Assembly: GCA_021604865.1 (NCBI GenBank)
Contig: BQJU01000047.1
Location: 1 to 56,090 of the forward strand
Source of the DNA: Saprospiraceae bacterium
GTDB taxonomy: Bacteria; Bacteroidota; Bacteroidia; Chitinophagales; Saprospiraceae
Length of the DNA: 56,090 nt
Direction: 5' to 3'
A program made the translations under genes and the position numbers. Position 1 is the first letter of the stretch. Every line of letters begins with the position of its first letter. The notes below the pieces were generated by a model. It saw nothing but the letters and a program-made list of their open reading frames with translations. It had not been told where the DNA came from and did no database searches. Positions 10,401-17,616 of the stretch are shown piece by piece.

Positions 10401-11565
10401 CTCCACATTCATATTCGGGAAATTCAACAACTTCCACTTCTGTAATGCCTTCTTCTGTTTCCAGCCATTCACTCTGTTGATCTTCACCACATAATCCGGC
10501 AATTCTAATCTGGTAGGCCGTACCTGGACTTAAGCCAGTAATAGTGTGGAAATTGGCATTGGAAACCTCATCTTCATACCAGTTGGCATTAGGCATATCG
10601 GCATTGCGGTATGCCACCAAAAAAGAGCTGTTTGAGCCGCCAGCTGGAGTTGTCCAGGATAGAGTAATGCTGGTCTGCGTTGTGGCTTCAATGACAGCAT
10701 TAGATGGCCCGAGACAAGGGGCTCTATAAGTGAAGGTTTTTATCTCACTAACTCCATTGTTCTTAAATACCTGAACAGCGGCGATGTCTCTTGTGCTCAA
10801 TAGAATAAGGTATTCATGCCCGTCTTCCAGAACCGGCTCTAAAGCACCATAAAGGAAGGTGGTCAAATTGTGTTGCTGGGTTTCAAAAACAGGTGTTGTG
10901 GCGCTGATGACCTGATCGTAGCTAAGACCGTCATGGACTTCATATAACCGCAAGGTGTATTCCACCTGGAAATTTCCTATATGAAGTGGTTGCCATTGAA
11001 ATACTAAATTTTGAGGAGACAAGGGATCAATTTCTCCGCTCGGTGCCAGAATAATAGGAGGATCAAGCTCTTCCAAACTGGTGGCTGAACAGGCCATATT
11101 GGATACCGGTGCTTCGTTAAATCTGAAATAATCATAGGCTTCTATACAGATGGTATATAAACCTTCTGGTAGTTTCCCTCCGGTTTGCAACAACTGATCT
11201 ATACTGATGCCCTGCACTTCGAGCCGGTCCAACCTAAAATAAGCCATTAAATCAGCGGCCGTAAGCACTAATGGCTGCCCATAAGTTAGATTGATGGCAT
11301 TGGGAATAAAATCATTTTTGCTCTGCAAGGTAAGTCCCTCACCACTTATGGTAATCCGAAGTCGTACCTGATAGTTGGGTTCATTGGCGTCATTGAGGGT
11401 CAATGTGTAAAACATCTTGTTGGGAAAAGTATTTTGCCATTCTTCCAGGATTGGAGAAAAGGGGGGGATCAGTTGTAAACTACCTGTAACCGGATAGTTT
11501 TGCCCTATAACAGACCATGGAGAAAAAGCAGAAAACAACAAACAGCAAACAAGTAGTCTAAGCAT
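4435..11565 (-). CDS. Giant secreted protein with N-terminal TANFOR-like and fibronectin III domains
   Basis: The product has about 2,376 residues. The longest frame starts at 11610, but the ATG at 11565 gives a standard signal peptide (MLRLLVCCLLFSAF...VIGQ), so I prefer it. The first ~190 mature residues (YPVTGSLQLIPPFSP..., then a ...RLRITISGEGL... strand and an LTAADLMAYF strand) resemble the TANFOR domain of Bacteroidota. A fibronectin-III module follows near residues 285 to 375 (ITLSWTTPAGG, YQIRIAGLCG). DPNG-rich turns lie near residues 500 to 590. A helical, acidic segment spans about 600 to 850. Long beta-rich stretches without a recognised family fill about 880 to 1900. A D/E/P-rich linker occurs near 2115 to 2140. 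The C-terminus carries no obvious type IX sorting domain. It heads a three-gene minus-strand run. The function is unknown; an extracellular scaffold is an inference. Confidence 0.8.
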   Translation of the reverse strand: MLRLLVCCLLFSAFSPWSVIGQNYPVTGSLQLIPPFSPILEEWQNTFPNKMFYTLTLNDANEPNYQVRLRITISGEGLTLQSKNDFIPNAINLTYGQPLVLTAADLMAYFRLDRLEVQGISIDQLLQTGGKLPEGLYTICIEAYDYFRFNEAPVSNMACSATSLEELDPPIILAPSGEIDPLSPQNLVFQWQPLHIGNFQVEYTLRLYEVHDGLSYDQVISATTPVFETQQHNLTTFLYGALEPVLEDGHEYLILLSTRDIAAVQVFKNNGVSEIKTFTYRAPCLGPSNAVIEATTQTSITLSWTTPAGGSNSSFLVAYRNADMPNANWYEDEVSNANFHTITGLSPGTAYQIRIAGLCGEDQQSEWLETEEGITEVEVVEFPEYECGEAMDLPPLEAGIPLASAAPGEEFLVNGFHMILEEVTGENGAFTGNGRIKIPFSNKIIKVEFTNIRVNNSRIMYDGDVRGISQYLDIENPNQWNFPPIDIGEDICQPPDTFVGFGPDGTYHPTGLPYDPNGFDVNGNYVLQPPYPGYQEGDSIDIRYDPNGFNAEGVHIETGTIYNPNGCAQTGLDSLGQPCNPNGPGPYYWLQEEDLGPPTEAGLAFADSIRHLIRPMVIQALETLLASNQDSVSETRERCQSYRDIMDHKMAQLGYERSFIYGTEDEYYDEGLHKKFTEEPGYFSINVTRDLNEIGLENAHIDLFECDQDLFIFLDLITLITAQLEPTAVDETVAKILEKINRFTAEEVAQYQDMAALQTWIDEQIDQRIRNLYYQLYGREIGFNDFSPFPALPELLPQNDLFQELATELEAASLLNPLQLVASNNFSLEEIPKPDVIARRAFEFNQGWEYIDGRHRAYYLERMVALRNSAVDNDSLAGFLPAVINKEVAGKTHTIILDNIHFTEQTASMDAFMLLALPNSDTIVFRATGLYFGPSGLTLDEGRLELATDVRIRLSNSAKLIIEASDSTFVAFDCQGFAGMGIQAAVEFCREFVVPLNPETLEVLPDPERVRAHFTVEMPAWGEFIASVSIDPFVIANNENIKWIAEGATLDFSETSSPENIVFPENYHSPYVSPSGQASTLWKGFYLDELTVQISGKLAGDQEFSISVEHLIIDDMGVSGQANASPVLSLDEGKLGGWAFSIDTFSLSVVANQFDEVAFNGLLYVPILKSAQVENHNNPVNEDQIHPKDCLAYDCFLNSDGEYSFSAKTQNSYLVNIWVGEVIFSPGTTVEVSDTGDGLKVLATLHGKITFEAVDLGAGFDLGGSNITFQNVKLSNKSPYFSPGTWEVPEIDIGNGGFALTINNIGMFRTEDPTETALRFDALINLTPSSNMGITACGKFKIIGKLAENNQQQKWQYERFEVDKIFVNASAPGFGVKGELSFFEKHQEFGSGFRGILNAWFKGVNGPDQVQVNTTSCAFSNTPDGTWGITALAQFGSLDAFDYFLVDAMVDFGGGIPMVGPAIKLKAFGGSVYHHMSRTSSGMVQLQNATANPPAIPPLGNSLTGIDYTPNPAAGIGLKATLMLTSITETAMNANLHFEINFNNGGGIDSLNFFGNASFMKTPKKEQPPTYQPGERPENGTPINAYVDICYDFVNHVLSANFEAYAYIANGVLRGGEPNYRMGWADLLFTRNEGWYIKAGSVSQRNSLILGIPGVIDTLVTFQCYLMMGNRDVESIPSIDPDILARIGLYSDDVYDPSRSALVNSGAGFAFGAKFDLNTGEQTFLIFYGSFSLNLGFDISVLDYGDAHCAGDDGPLGINGWYATGQFWAAAEAEIGLKMKIFGRNRRFTILQASAGAILQAQLPNPTWAMGSIGGTFNILGGLVKGNWNMRIKFGHECEIISDNNLITSLSIIDSVQPITDQPVPVNVIPKVNFIVPIEEAFEIHNEQEVEAYIVRFSLDHSQLIKDGATIPFHTRLAEDHLSIEIIPDNFLQRETAFTLVVAVFFEEKVNGTWTEVYEDGELAIQKDTITFTTDEGFDFLVATNVRASYPINGQYNFYRSEYSQHKGYILLDRGQEDLFTNIPEGYHQKIRLTDRQTGQTRLIPLNYDAPEKKISFSLLPQWLAPDHIYKLEIVNVPTDENGDITEQGIDTEEPTEEDPDPADDMPNPGIDNPPPLDEDNPPLATTQVLYTLYFRVSQHLTFLAKATDLFSGLNYTTNSIALATEEPFGVYELNGYAENPPLVDIEALLQESWFQNDIIPFYYDLFPQDFNGWPMSSVNFSRDDRYGFPPNKALRIDQVPEEVLVRYANYASGYFPVAYQEPNTNLKYLVESIIQNDHTSLNGPCIQNIALFEQAMLEQYAGNMPYGNDEFTEEQIRELAESYCPGILPCLDLVASPGPIMPAGNYQIRLKYSLPGTRQTTTIFNTNVIKTTGSN
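9790..10065 (-). repeat. DPNG-type degenerate repeats inside the giant protein
   Basis: Within the giant gene the translated minus strand gives repeated [YH][DNH]P[NT]G turns: YHPTG, YDPNGFD, YDPNGFN, YNPNGC and CNPNG, separated by about 13 to 35 residues and rich in Gly, Asp and Asn. Two units share the longer form YDPNGF[DN]-x2-G. The spacing is irregular and the DNA is not a tandem repeat. Asp/Asn/Gly-rich turns of this type often bind calcium in secreted proteins, but no canonical calcium-binding loop can be assigned here. Confidence 0.6.
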
Positions 11566-11610
11566 TTTAGGAGGAATTATTTTTCCGTGTAAACCCATTG
11601 TTGTACGCAA

Positions 11611-11973
11611 TACACGGCCAGGACATTCTATTGCAAATGTCGAGTTGGGAAATAATACTAAAGCATGTTGCGCTCTAGTGAATAGTGCTGCTTAAGCGCG
11701 TATATTTGAAGCAAAACCCTATTGATATCAATTCCTTAGGAATTTTAACAAAAGACCTAATCTGCTGATTCTCAACTGGAATCCGCTCCAAACATGAACT
11801 AATTGACTTTACTTGTGCTGAATTAAGGCCATAGTGATTGTGAGGATCACTATATCTGGCACTTTACTGACTTTGAAATGAAAAAGTTAAATTGTAGATT
11901 CTTTCTGCCGAAGAATTAAATGCAATATAAGATTTTTTGCAAAGTATGCCAAAAAAAATGCATTTTTTATGTT
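11611..11973. other. Gene-free leader region of the giant-protein operon
   Basis: About 360 bases of AT-rich DNA separate the giant-protein gene from the inverted repeat after the OsmC-like gene. I see no convincing ORF and no clean TAnnTTTG box on the minus strand. A promoter for the three-gene run should lie here, and its place could not be fixed by eye. Confidence 0.5.
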
Positions 11974-12002
11974 AGAGCATGTTTGGCCGCCAAACATGCT
12001 CT
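11974..12002 (-). terminator. Perfect 14-bp inverted repeat after the OsmC-like gene
   Basis: AGAGCATGTTTGGC (11974-11987) is followed, after one base, by its exact reverse complement (11989-12002). It lies 8 bases past the stop of the OsmC-like gene. On the minus strand it is followed by an A-rich stretch and then a run of eight T, so it probably ends that transcript. Its GCATGTTTGG arm matches the ends of other inverted repeats in this window. Confidence 0.7.
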
Positions 12003-12010
12003 TGAAATTT

Positions 12011-12442
12011 TTACTTGAAATTAATGTTCAGTGTAATATCGGCATTCAAGACTTTAGAGACGGGACAACCGGCTTTGGCGCCTTCGGCCAGTTCCCGGAA
12101 TTGGCTTTCGGTGATATCAGGTACTTTGGCTGTTAAGTTGAGGTTGATGGTTGTGATGGCAAATCCATCGCCTGGATTTTCCAGGGTTACCGTAGCAGTA
12201 GTGTTTAATTCTTCAGCAGTGTAACCGGCCTGGCTGAGTTGGACAGCTAAGGCCATATTGTAACAACCTGCATGTGCGGCTCCAATCAATTCTTCAGGAT
12301 TTGTTCCTAATTTGCCATCCTCGTTTTCAAAACGCAACCGAAAGGAATAAGGTTGTTCTTTAAAAACGCCACTTTGAGTGGTCAATGTTCCTTTGCCTTC
12401 TTTTCCGGAGCCTTTCCAGATTGCAGTAGCGGTTCTTTTCAT
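12011..12442 (-). CDS. OsmC family peroxiredoxin-like protein
   Basis: This 143-residue protein has the usual length of the OsmC family of thiol-dependent hydroperoxide reductases. The two family cysteines are present: Cys60 in AAHAGCYNMAL and Cys126 in GAKAGCPVSKVL. The N-terminus MKRTATAIWKGSGKEGKG matches the OsmC subgroup rather than Ohr. The family reduces organic hydroperoxides in the cytoplasm as a dimer. It stands alone, divergent from the coiled-coil rod gene, with 304 bp between them. OsmC proteins are often stress induced, but no operator was recognised upstream. Confidence 0.93.
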   Translation of the reverse strand: MKRTATAIWKGSGKEGKGTLTTQSGVFKEQPYSFRLRFENEDGKLGTNPEELIGAAHAGCYNMALAVQLSQAGYTAEELNTTATVTLENPGDGFAITTINLNLTAKVPDITESQFRELAEGAKAGCPVSKVLNADITLNINFK

Positions 12443-12746
12443 GATTGTTTTATTTTGATGAGTGAAACAACTCTAGTAAGGAAACGCCTTATATTGGGCC
12501 AGTGTTCAATATAAAAACCTGTATTTTTTCATCTTTCTTCCTCTGGAAAGCATATTTCTTAAACAGATGAAAAATTTTGTTAAGATAACTTACGTTAAAT
12601 TCCTATTCTGTCAAATCCAAGATTCTCTGAGCAGCAATTTTTTATGCTAAACCCGTCTATATTGCCCTCTTTTTGAGGGGAACTATCCCTGAACTGATAC
12701 AAAATAGCCTGAAAAGAACTATCTTACAAACTAAAATTTATTGCTT

Positions 12747-15700
12747 ATGCATTATTGGCCATTCCCCAATGCTAAAAACGAGCAGGAATTGAATTTACCC
12801 ACCTGTTCAGGGGCTTTAGTCTATCTTTTTAAAATGTTGATCCTGGTGCTTTTAATGGGCTCAGGGCCGAGTTTGTTGTCACAAAAATGCGACAATTTAA
12901 TCTCTGAAGATCGGGTAATTCAAGGAACCCACCTGTTACGTTCGGTATCCCAAACCTTGGTTGTTCGGGGTAATTATACCTATCTTTTGGAGTTGGCTAG
13001 TAGTGATAAAGGAATTACAGCTAAGGTCTATTCAAAAGGTGGCGTAGAATTTAACCAGGATGACGAAATCATCTTTATGGACGCCAGCCGTATGCGACGT
13101 AGTTACCGTTTTGTGGAAATGGGGGAGATGCTACAGGAACGCGGAACACCTGTACATCAGAATACCTTATTGCTGGATATGTCGGCTTTGGAGTGGTTTG
13201 CCTCTACTGATATTGGAACTTTATACATTAAAAACAATATCAGCAATGAAATGCGCAAGTTTTCTGTCAACCCCAACCGGCAAACAGAATTCCGACAATT
13301 GGCAGCCTGCTTTTACCAAACCCTGGATCCCACCAAAGTAGTGGTGGTGAATACACCACCTCCGAGCCCAGGGCCTGGCAACGCCAAAAATAATGATGGC
13401 CCAGTAAGTGCTACCCCTGCCAGGAAGGTAGCGGATATCAGTCAATTGGACGAAGGAGAACTGGCCAAATTGCGCAAAGAATTATCTACTAGTAAGGCAC
13501 AGATTAAGGATGAAATTGCCAAAGAACGGGCAAAGGGAGATCAAATCAAGGCGCGATTGCAGGAAGAGGTAGCTTTGGCCAGACAGAATGCCGCTGACCA
13601 AAAAAAGATTTATGCCGATGAGGTGCTGGAAGCCCGGAAAAAAGCCAATGAAGAAATAGAAAAATCGAAGCAAGGGGTAGCTAGTTCAGTAGCGGAAGCT
13701 CGTGAAAAGGCCAATAGCCAAATCGATCTCATAAATACGAACGTAGCGGAGGCTAAAAGCAAGGCATCTGAGGCTATTCGTGTTGCTGAAATTCAATCGG
13801 CGGAAGAAGTTGCTGCCGCCAGACAGAAAGCGGCGGAGGAACTGAAAAATGTAAGAGAAAAACTTGAGTTGGCAAAACTGGAATACGCGGATGAAATTGC
13901 CTCTGCTCGCGAAAATTCTTCGAGTGAACTCAATCGTATTCGGGAAGAAACGGCACAAATTGTCCAGACAGCTAGAGAGAAAGCCAAAGTAGAAAAAGAA
14001 CGCACAACCGAAGAAGTTGTTGATACCAAACAGACCGCCGCTCAACAGATCCTTAAGATACAGGAGGAGATGGCCCAGGAAGTTGCTCGTGTCCGGGAAA
14101 ATGCAGTTTTGGAGAAAGAAAAACTGGCTCTTGAAGTGGCGGAGGCTCGTCGGAAAGTAGCCGAAGAGAAAGCCTTGCTCCAGGAGCGTAGTACTTCTGA
14201 ACTTGCAGATATTCGAGAAAATGTTGCCAAAGAAAAAGAACATGCGGCTGTTGAAGTTGCTCAATCCAGACAAAAAGCAGCGGAAGAAATTAGCGAGACC
14301 CGTAAATTGGTAGCTACTGAAAAGGATAAAGCCCAGCAGGAGGTAAGTAATACCCGCCAAATGTCTGCTGAGGAAGTGGCTAAAGCCAAAACACAAGCCG
14401 AACAAGAGAAGGCCAATGTTGCATCAGAAGTGGTCAGTGCCCGTGAAAAGGCAGCCATTACCATTCAGCAGATCAATGAAGAAGAGGCCAAAAAAGTAGG
14501 TGAAGCCCGCCAAAGAGCCGAAACTGAAAAAGCGGCCATTGCAAGTGAGGTTCAACAAGCCAAGGAGAGAGCCACCAAAGAATTGACCCGCATTCAGGAG
14601 GAGGTACAAAAAGCCATCGCCGATGCCAAAGCCAAGGAGCAGGATGCTATACAAAAGACTGCTGATGAAGTAAAGGTAGCGCGAGGTAAGGCTGAATCAG
14701 AAATAGTTAAGGCTCGTGAAATGGCTGCTTCTCAAGTAAAGGAGGCCAACACAAATGCTTCACAAGCCAAAGAAAAATATGCAGGAGAGGTACAGAATGC
14801 GCAGCAAACGGCAAGCGAAAGACTGAAACAAATTCAGGAAGAAGCTGCTCGTGCCATTGCTGATGCTAAAGCGAAAGAAAAAGACCTGAAAAATGCAACA
14901 GCCGAAGAGGTTGCTTTGGCGAGGGATCGCTCGGCACAGGAGATTACAGCCATTCGGGAAAATACGGCCAAAGAAATTGCTAAAGCCAAAGAGCAGGAAG
15001 CATTGGCCAAACAGGAGTCATCTAATCAGGTATCTGAATCGCGCCGCAAAGCCGCTGAAGCTATTGCCCAGATACAGCAGGAAGAGGCTGGTAAAATAGG
15101 CGAGTTGCGAGAAAAAAGTGCAAATGAACGTCAGCGAATTGCTGGAGAAGTAGCAGAAGCAAAAGACCGGGCAGCCAAGGAAATTTCGGCCATTACTGAA
15201 CAGGTTGCTAATGAATTAAAACTGGCCAGAGAAAATTCAGCCAAGGAAAAAGAACAACTGACCTTGGCCGTTTTACAGCAAAGGGAAAGCTCAGCAGCTC
15301 AAATTGCCCAGGCACAAGAAGAAGCCGCCCAGGAGGTGTCAGCTACCCGTAAACAGGCTGCTGAAGCCATTGCTCAGCTGAGCGAAGATTTGCATAACCG
15401 TAAAGTAGAACTGGCCAAGGCACGTCAGGAAGCGGAACAAGCTAATAAAGCGGAAATTGCTGCTTCTCGGGAAAAAGCCAAACTGGAAATAGATGCCAGC
15501 CGTAAGGATGCTGCGGATAAAAAGGCAGCTTATGCGAAGGAGGCTGAAGATGCGCGCAAACAATCTCAAACAGAAATTTCACAGTCTAAAAAAGAGGCCT
15601 CTGATGCTATCTATGAAGCTAAACAGGATGCTACCCGGCAGGTTACTAAGGTGAAGGAAGATGTCAGCAAACAAATTGCTGATGAGAGAGCAAAACTGAC

Positions 15701-15920
15701 CAAAGCACAGCAGGATTATGCCGCTGAGGTAGCTAAGGCGCGCCAGGAGGCCGATCAAAAGATTTCCGAAGAAAGACAACGAACGGAGGCTGCTGCTAAA
15801 AAGTACGCTCAGGAAAGCGAGCGCCTGAAAGGTGTAGAAGAGAAAATTAAAGAGGCTGAGGCCAAATTGCGGCAATTACAGGCAGAGCTTGATGGTAAAA
15901 ACAACAATAACAACAACTAA
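12747..15920 (+). CDS. Exported long coiled-coil rod protein
   Basis: The product has 1,057 residues from the ATG at 12747; the longest frame begins at a TTG two codons earlier, and an ATG at 12834 (MLILVLLMGSGPSLLSQ) would give a tidier signal peptide. After the signal comes a compact domain of about 160 residues with three Cys and no recognised family, then a Pro/Gly-rich hinge (TPPPSPGPGN). About 800 residues of Ala/Glu/Lys/Arg-rich alpha-helix follow, without proline. The helix is built of 11-residue and 7-residue units, most often in the order 11-11-11-7. The protein ends in an Asn-only tail. An envelope or periplasmic spacer, or a surface fibre, fits the sequence. No partner gene is adjacent. 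Confidence 0.85.
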   Translation: MHYWPFPNAKNEQELNLPTCSGALVYLFKMLILVLLMGSGPSLLSQKCDNLISEDRVIQGTHLLRSVSQTLVVRGNYTYLLELASSDKGITAKVYSKGGVEFNQDDEIIFMDASRMRRSYRFVEMGEMLQERGTPVHQNTLLLDMSALEWFASTDIGTLYIKNNISNEMRKFSVNPNRQTEFRQLAACFYQTLDPTKVVVVNTPPPSPGPGNAKNNDGPVSATPARKVADISQLDEGELAKLRKELSTSKAQIKDEIAKERAKGDQIKARLQEEVALARQNAADQKKIYADEVLEARKKANEEIEKSKQGVASSVAEAREKANSQIDLINTNVAEAKSKASEAIRVAEIQSAEEVAAARQKAAEELKNVREKLELAKLEYADEIASARENSSSELNRIREETAQIVQTAREKAKVEKERTTEEVVDTKQTAAQQILKIQEEMAQEVARVRENAVLEKEKLALEVAEARRKVAEEKALLQERSTSELADIRENVAKEKEHAAVEVAQSRQKAAEEISETRKLVATEKDKAQQEVSNTRQMSAEEVAKAKTQAEQEKANVASEVVSAREKAAITIQQINEEEAKKVGEARQRAETEKAAIASEVQQAKERATKELTRIQEEVQKAIADAKAKEQDAIQKTADEVKVARGKAESEIVKAREMAASQVKEANTNASQAKEKYAGEVQNAQQTASERLKQIQEEAARAIADAKAKEKDLKNATAEEVALARDRSAQEITAIRENTAKEIAKAKEQEALAKQESSNQVSESRRKAAEAIAQIQQEEAGKIGELREKSANERQRIAGEVAEAKDRAAKEISAITEQVANELKLARENSAKEKEQLTLAVLQQRESSAAQIAQAQEEAAQEVSATRKQAAEAIAQLSEDLHNRKVELAKARQEAEQANKAEIAASREKAKLEIDASRKDAADKKAAYAKEAEDARKQSQTEISQSKKEASDAIYEAKQDATRQVTKVKEDVSKQIADERAKLTKAQQDYAAEVAKARQEADQKISEERQRTEAAAKKYAQESERLKGVEEKIKEAEAKLRQLQAELDGKNNNNNN
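13570..15360 (+). repeat. 40-residue (120-bp) coiled-coil super-repeat
   Basis: The translated frame divides into blocks that start with [EQ]V-x2-[AS][RK]: three 11-residue units followed by one 7-residue unit make 40 residues. Examples of block starts are EVQQAKERATK, EVKVARGKAES, EVQNAQQTASE, EVALARDRSAQ, QVSESRRKAAE and EVAEAKDRAAK, in immediate succession. Shorter blocks of 18 or 29 residues (one or two 11-mers plus a 7-mer) occur near the N-terminal side and around 14240 to 14440. DNA identity between blocks is modest, so this is a protein-level repeat. Confidence 0.85.
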
Positions 15921-15923
15921 TTT

Positions 15924-16006
15924 AGAGCCCAACCTTTCGCAGCGGTCGAAGGCTTTGCGAAGGACTCAGCGTAAGTGCGCACATGGGGTCCAGACAGGCT
16001 CTTTTG
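15924..16006 (+). terminator. Imperfect long hairpin after the coiled-coil gene
   Basis: AGAGCC (15924-15929) pairs with GGCTCT (15998-16003), which is followed by TTTT; an inner CCTTTCGC / GCGAAGG pair strengthens the fold. The interior is GC-rich, unlike its surroundings, and shares the 15-mer GCGAAGGACTCAGCG (15957-15971) with the inverted-repeat element at 42547-42756 (42680-42694). It could be both a terminator and a relic of the dispersed element. Confidence 0.45.
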
Positions 16007-16068
16007 CGTTAAAGTTGTTTTAAGAACAACTTTGATCCATTGAAAAAACAATAAAGTAAGGATATTTG

Positions 16069-16076
16069 TAATTTTG
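16069..16076 (+). promoter_or_regulatory. -7 promoter box for the thioredoxin-like gene
   Basis: TAATTTTG fits the Bacteroidota -7 consensus TAnnTTTG exactly. It is 68 bases before the ATG at 16144. A TTG at 16040 is somewhat too far for a good -33 box. Confidence 0.45.
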
Positions 16077-16115
16077 AGCTTGTTTGCAGTCTAAATGTGA
16101 TCTGTAAACAAGCTC
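16076..16115 (+). repeat. Hairpin with GCTTGTTTG arms
   Basis: GAGCTTGTTTGCAGTC (16076-16091) pairs, with one bulge, with GATCTGTAAACAAGCTC (16099-16115). The arms resemble those at 11974-12002 and at the ends of the 32184-32347 and 42547-42756 elements. It is either in the leader of the downstream gene or a terminator (TTTCTT follows). Confidence 0.6.
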
Positions 16116-16143
16116 TTTCTTGCATTAATCAAAAGATTTGAAA

Positions 16144-17571
16144 ATGAAACAATACTCCTTATTTGTTGTCGCGCTTTTTGCCCTATTGAATTTCACTTTT
16201 GCTAACGGAGGTTATCACATTGAAGTGAAGATTGACGGGTATGAATCCGAACAGCTTCTATTGGCCTATCATTTGGGTGACAAACAGTATATCCAGGATA
16301 CCGTTCAGCAAAATGATCAGGGGAAATTTGTCTTTTCCGGTGAAGAAAAGCTGCCTTGTGGTGTTTATTTGCTGGTAATGCAACCGGAAAACCAGTTTTT
16401 CCAATTGTTGATCGATCAAGAGGAACAGGAATTTTCTGTGACGACCAGCAAGGAGGATCCACTAGGTGATGCCAAATTCACCGGTTCGCCGGATAACAGC
16501 CTTTTTTATTCTTACCTGAATTACCTCAATAACAAACGCCCTGAGGCGGAAAATTTGAAAAAGGCTTTAGATGAAGAGGGGAGTAATCAGAAAAAACTAC
16601 AAAAGAAACTCGATGACCTCAATGAGGAAGTTATTAATTATCAGCACAAATTAGTGAAGGACAATCCTGGCACCTTAACCGCAGCGATTATCAACGCCAG
16701 CCTCACTGTTGATATGCCGGAATTTAGCGGTGATCAAGAGCACATTCGCGAGCAACAATGGCGCTACATGCAGGTGCACTATTTTGATAACCTTGATTTG
16801 AGTAATTCCTGTATGACCCGTACGCCATTTCTCTTTCAACGGGTCGATTATTTTATCAATAAATTACAAATTCAGCATCCAGATACCATTAGCAAAGCTA
16901 TCGATTATGTGCTGGAAAAAATGAGGCCTTCTGAAGAAAATTTCAAGTTTTACCTCATTCATTTTTTGAATGAATTTGCCAAGTCAAAAATGGTAGGCAT
17001 GGATGCCGTATACGTACACCTGGTGGATAACTATTATGCCAAAGGTGATGCACCCTGGGTAGAAGCAGACCAATTGAAAAAGATAGAAGAAAACGCCGCA
17101 AAGCTGAAACCATTATTGATTGGGAAAATAGCGCCCGATATCAACCTGCAAAAAAGAGACGGAACACCCATTTCACTGCACGGTGTGGATGCTGAATACA
17201 CGATTCTTTATTTTTGGAGGTATGATTGTGGGCACTGTAAGAAGTCGACCCCAGATATGAAGGCGTTTTATGGAAAGTTTAAAGATAAAGGGGTTAAAAT
17301 TGTAGCCATTTGTACCAAATTTACAGATGAAATCCCGGATTGTTGGAAGTATGTGGACGAAAATGAAACACAGGACTGGTTGCACACCGTTGATCCATAT
17401 CACCAGTCGAAATTCATGAAACTTTACGACATCTCTACCACGCCCCAGATTTATATTCTGGACCGGAATAAAGAAATCATCTCCAAAAAAATTGGTGCCG
17501 AACAGCTTGAAGAAGTTATGGATCGCATCATTGAGATGAAGCAAAAGCAGGCTTCTGAAGATACTAATTAA
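16144..17571 (+). CDS. TlpA-like thioredoxin-fold protein with N-terminal DUF4369-like domain
   Basis: The frame begins at a TTG at 16138, but the ATG at 16144 is the better start (475 residues) because it gives a clean signal peptide (MKQYSLFVVALFALLNFTFANG). The N-terminal ~120 residues are beta-rich and look like the DUF4369 domain that precedes many Bacteroidota TlpA proteins. A helical middle follows. The C-terminal ~145 residues form a thioredoxin fold with the redox motif CGHC at residues 362 to 365 and the cis-proline loop ISTTPQIYIL. Such proteins reduce or exchange disulfides in the periplasm. It is monocistronic; a convergent SDR gene ends 46 bp away. Confidence 0.88.
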   Translation: MKQYSLFVVALFALLNFTFANGGYHIEVKIDGYESEQLLLAYHLGDKQYIQDTVQQNDQGKFVFSGEEKLPCGVYLLVMQPENQFFQLLIDQEEQEFSVTTSKEDPLGDAKFTGSPDNSLFYSYLNYLNNKRPEAENLKKALDEEGSNQKKLQKKLDDLNEEVINYQHKLVKDNPGTLTAAIINASLTVDMPEFSGDQEHIREQQWRYMQVHYFDNLDLSNSCMTRTPFLFQRVDYFINKLQIQHPDTISKAIDYVLEKMRPSEENFKFYLIHFLNEFAKSKMVGMDAVYVHLVDNYYAKGDAPWVEADQLKKIEENAAKLKPLLIGKIAPDINLQKRDGTPISLHGVDAEYTILYFWRYDCGHCKKSTPDMKAFYGKFKDKGVKIVAICTKFTDEIPDCWKYVDENETQDWLHTVDPYHQSKFMKLYDISTTPQIYILDRNKEIISKKIGAEQLEEVMDRIIEMKQKQASEDTN

Positions 17572-17616
17572 TAGAGTTGTTTCGCAAGGGCAGGGCGATG
17601 GGATGACTGAGCGCCC

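Noticed and set aside
13686-14405. 239-codon frame on the minus strand inside the coiled-coil gene
   Set aside because: It is the antisense shadow of the Ala/Glu/Lys-rich repeat, Phe/Leu/Ser-rich in composition, and breaks into several frames; the sense product is a coherent rod protein.
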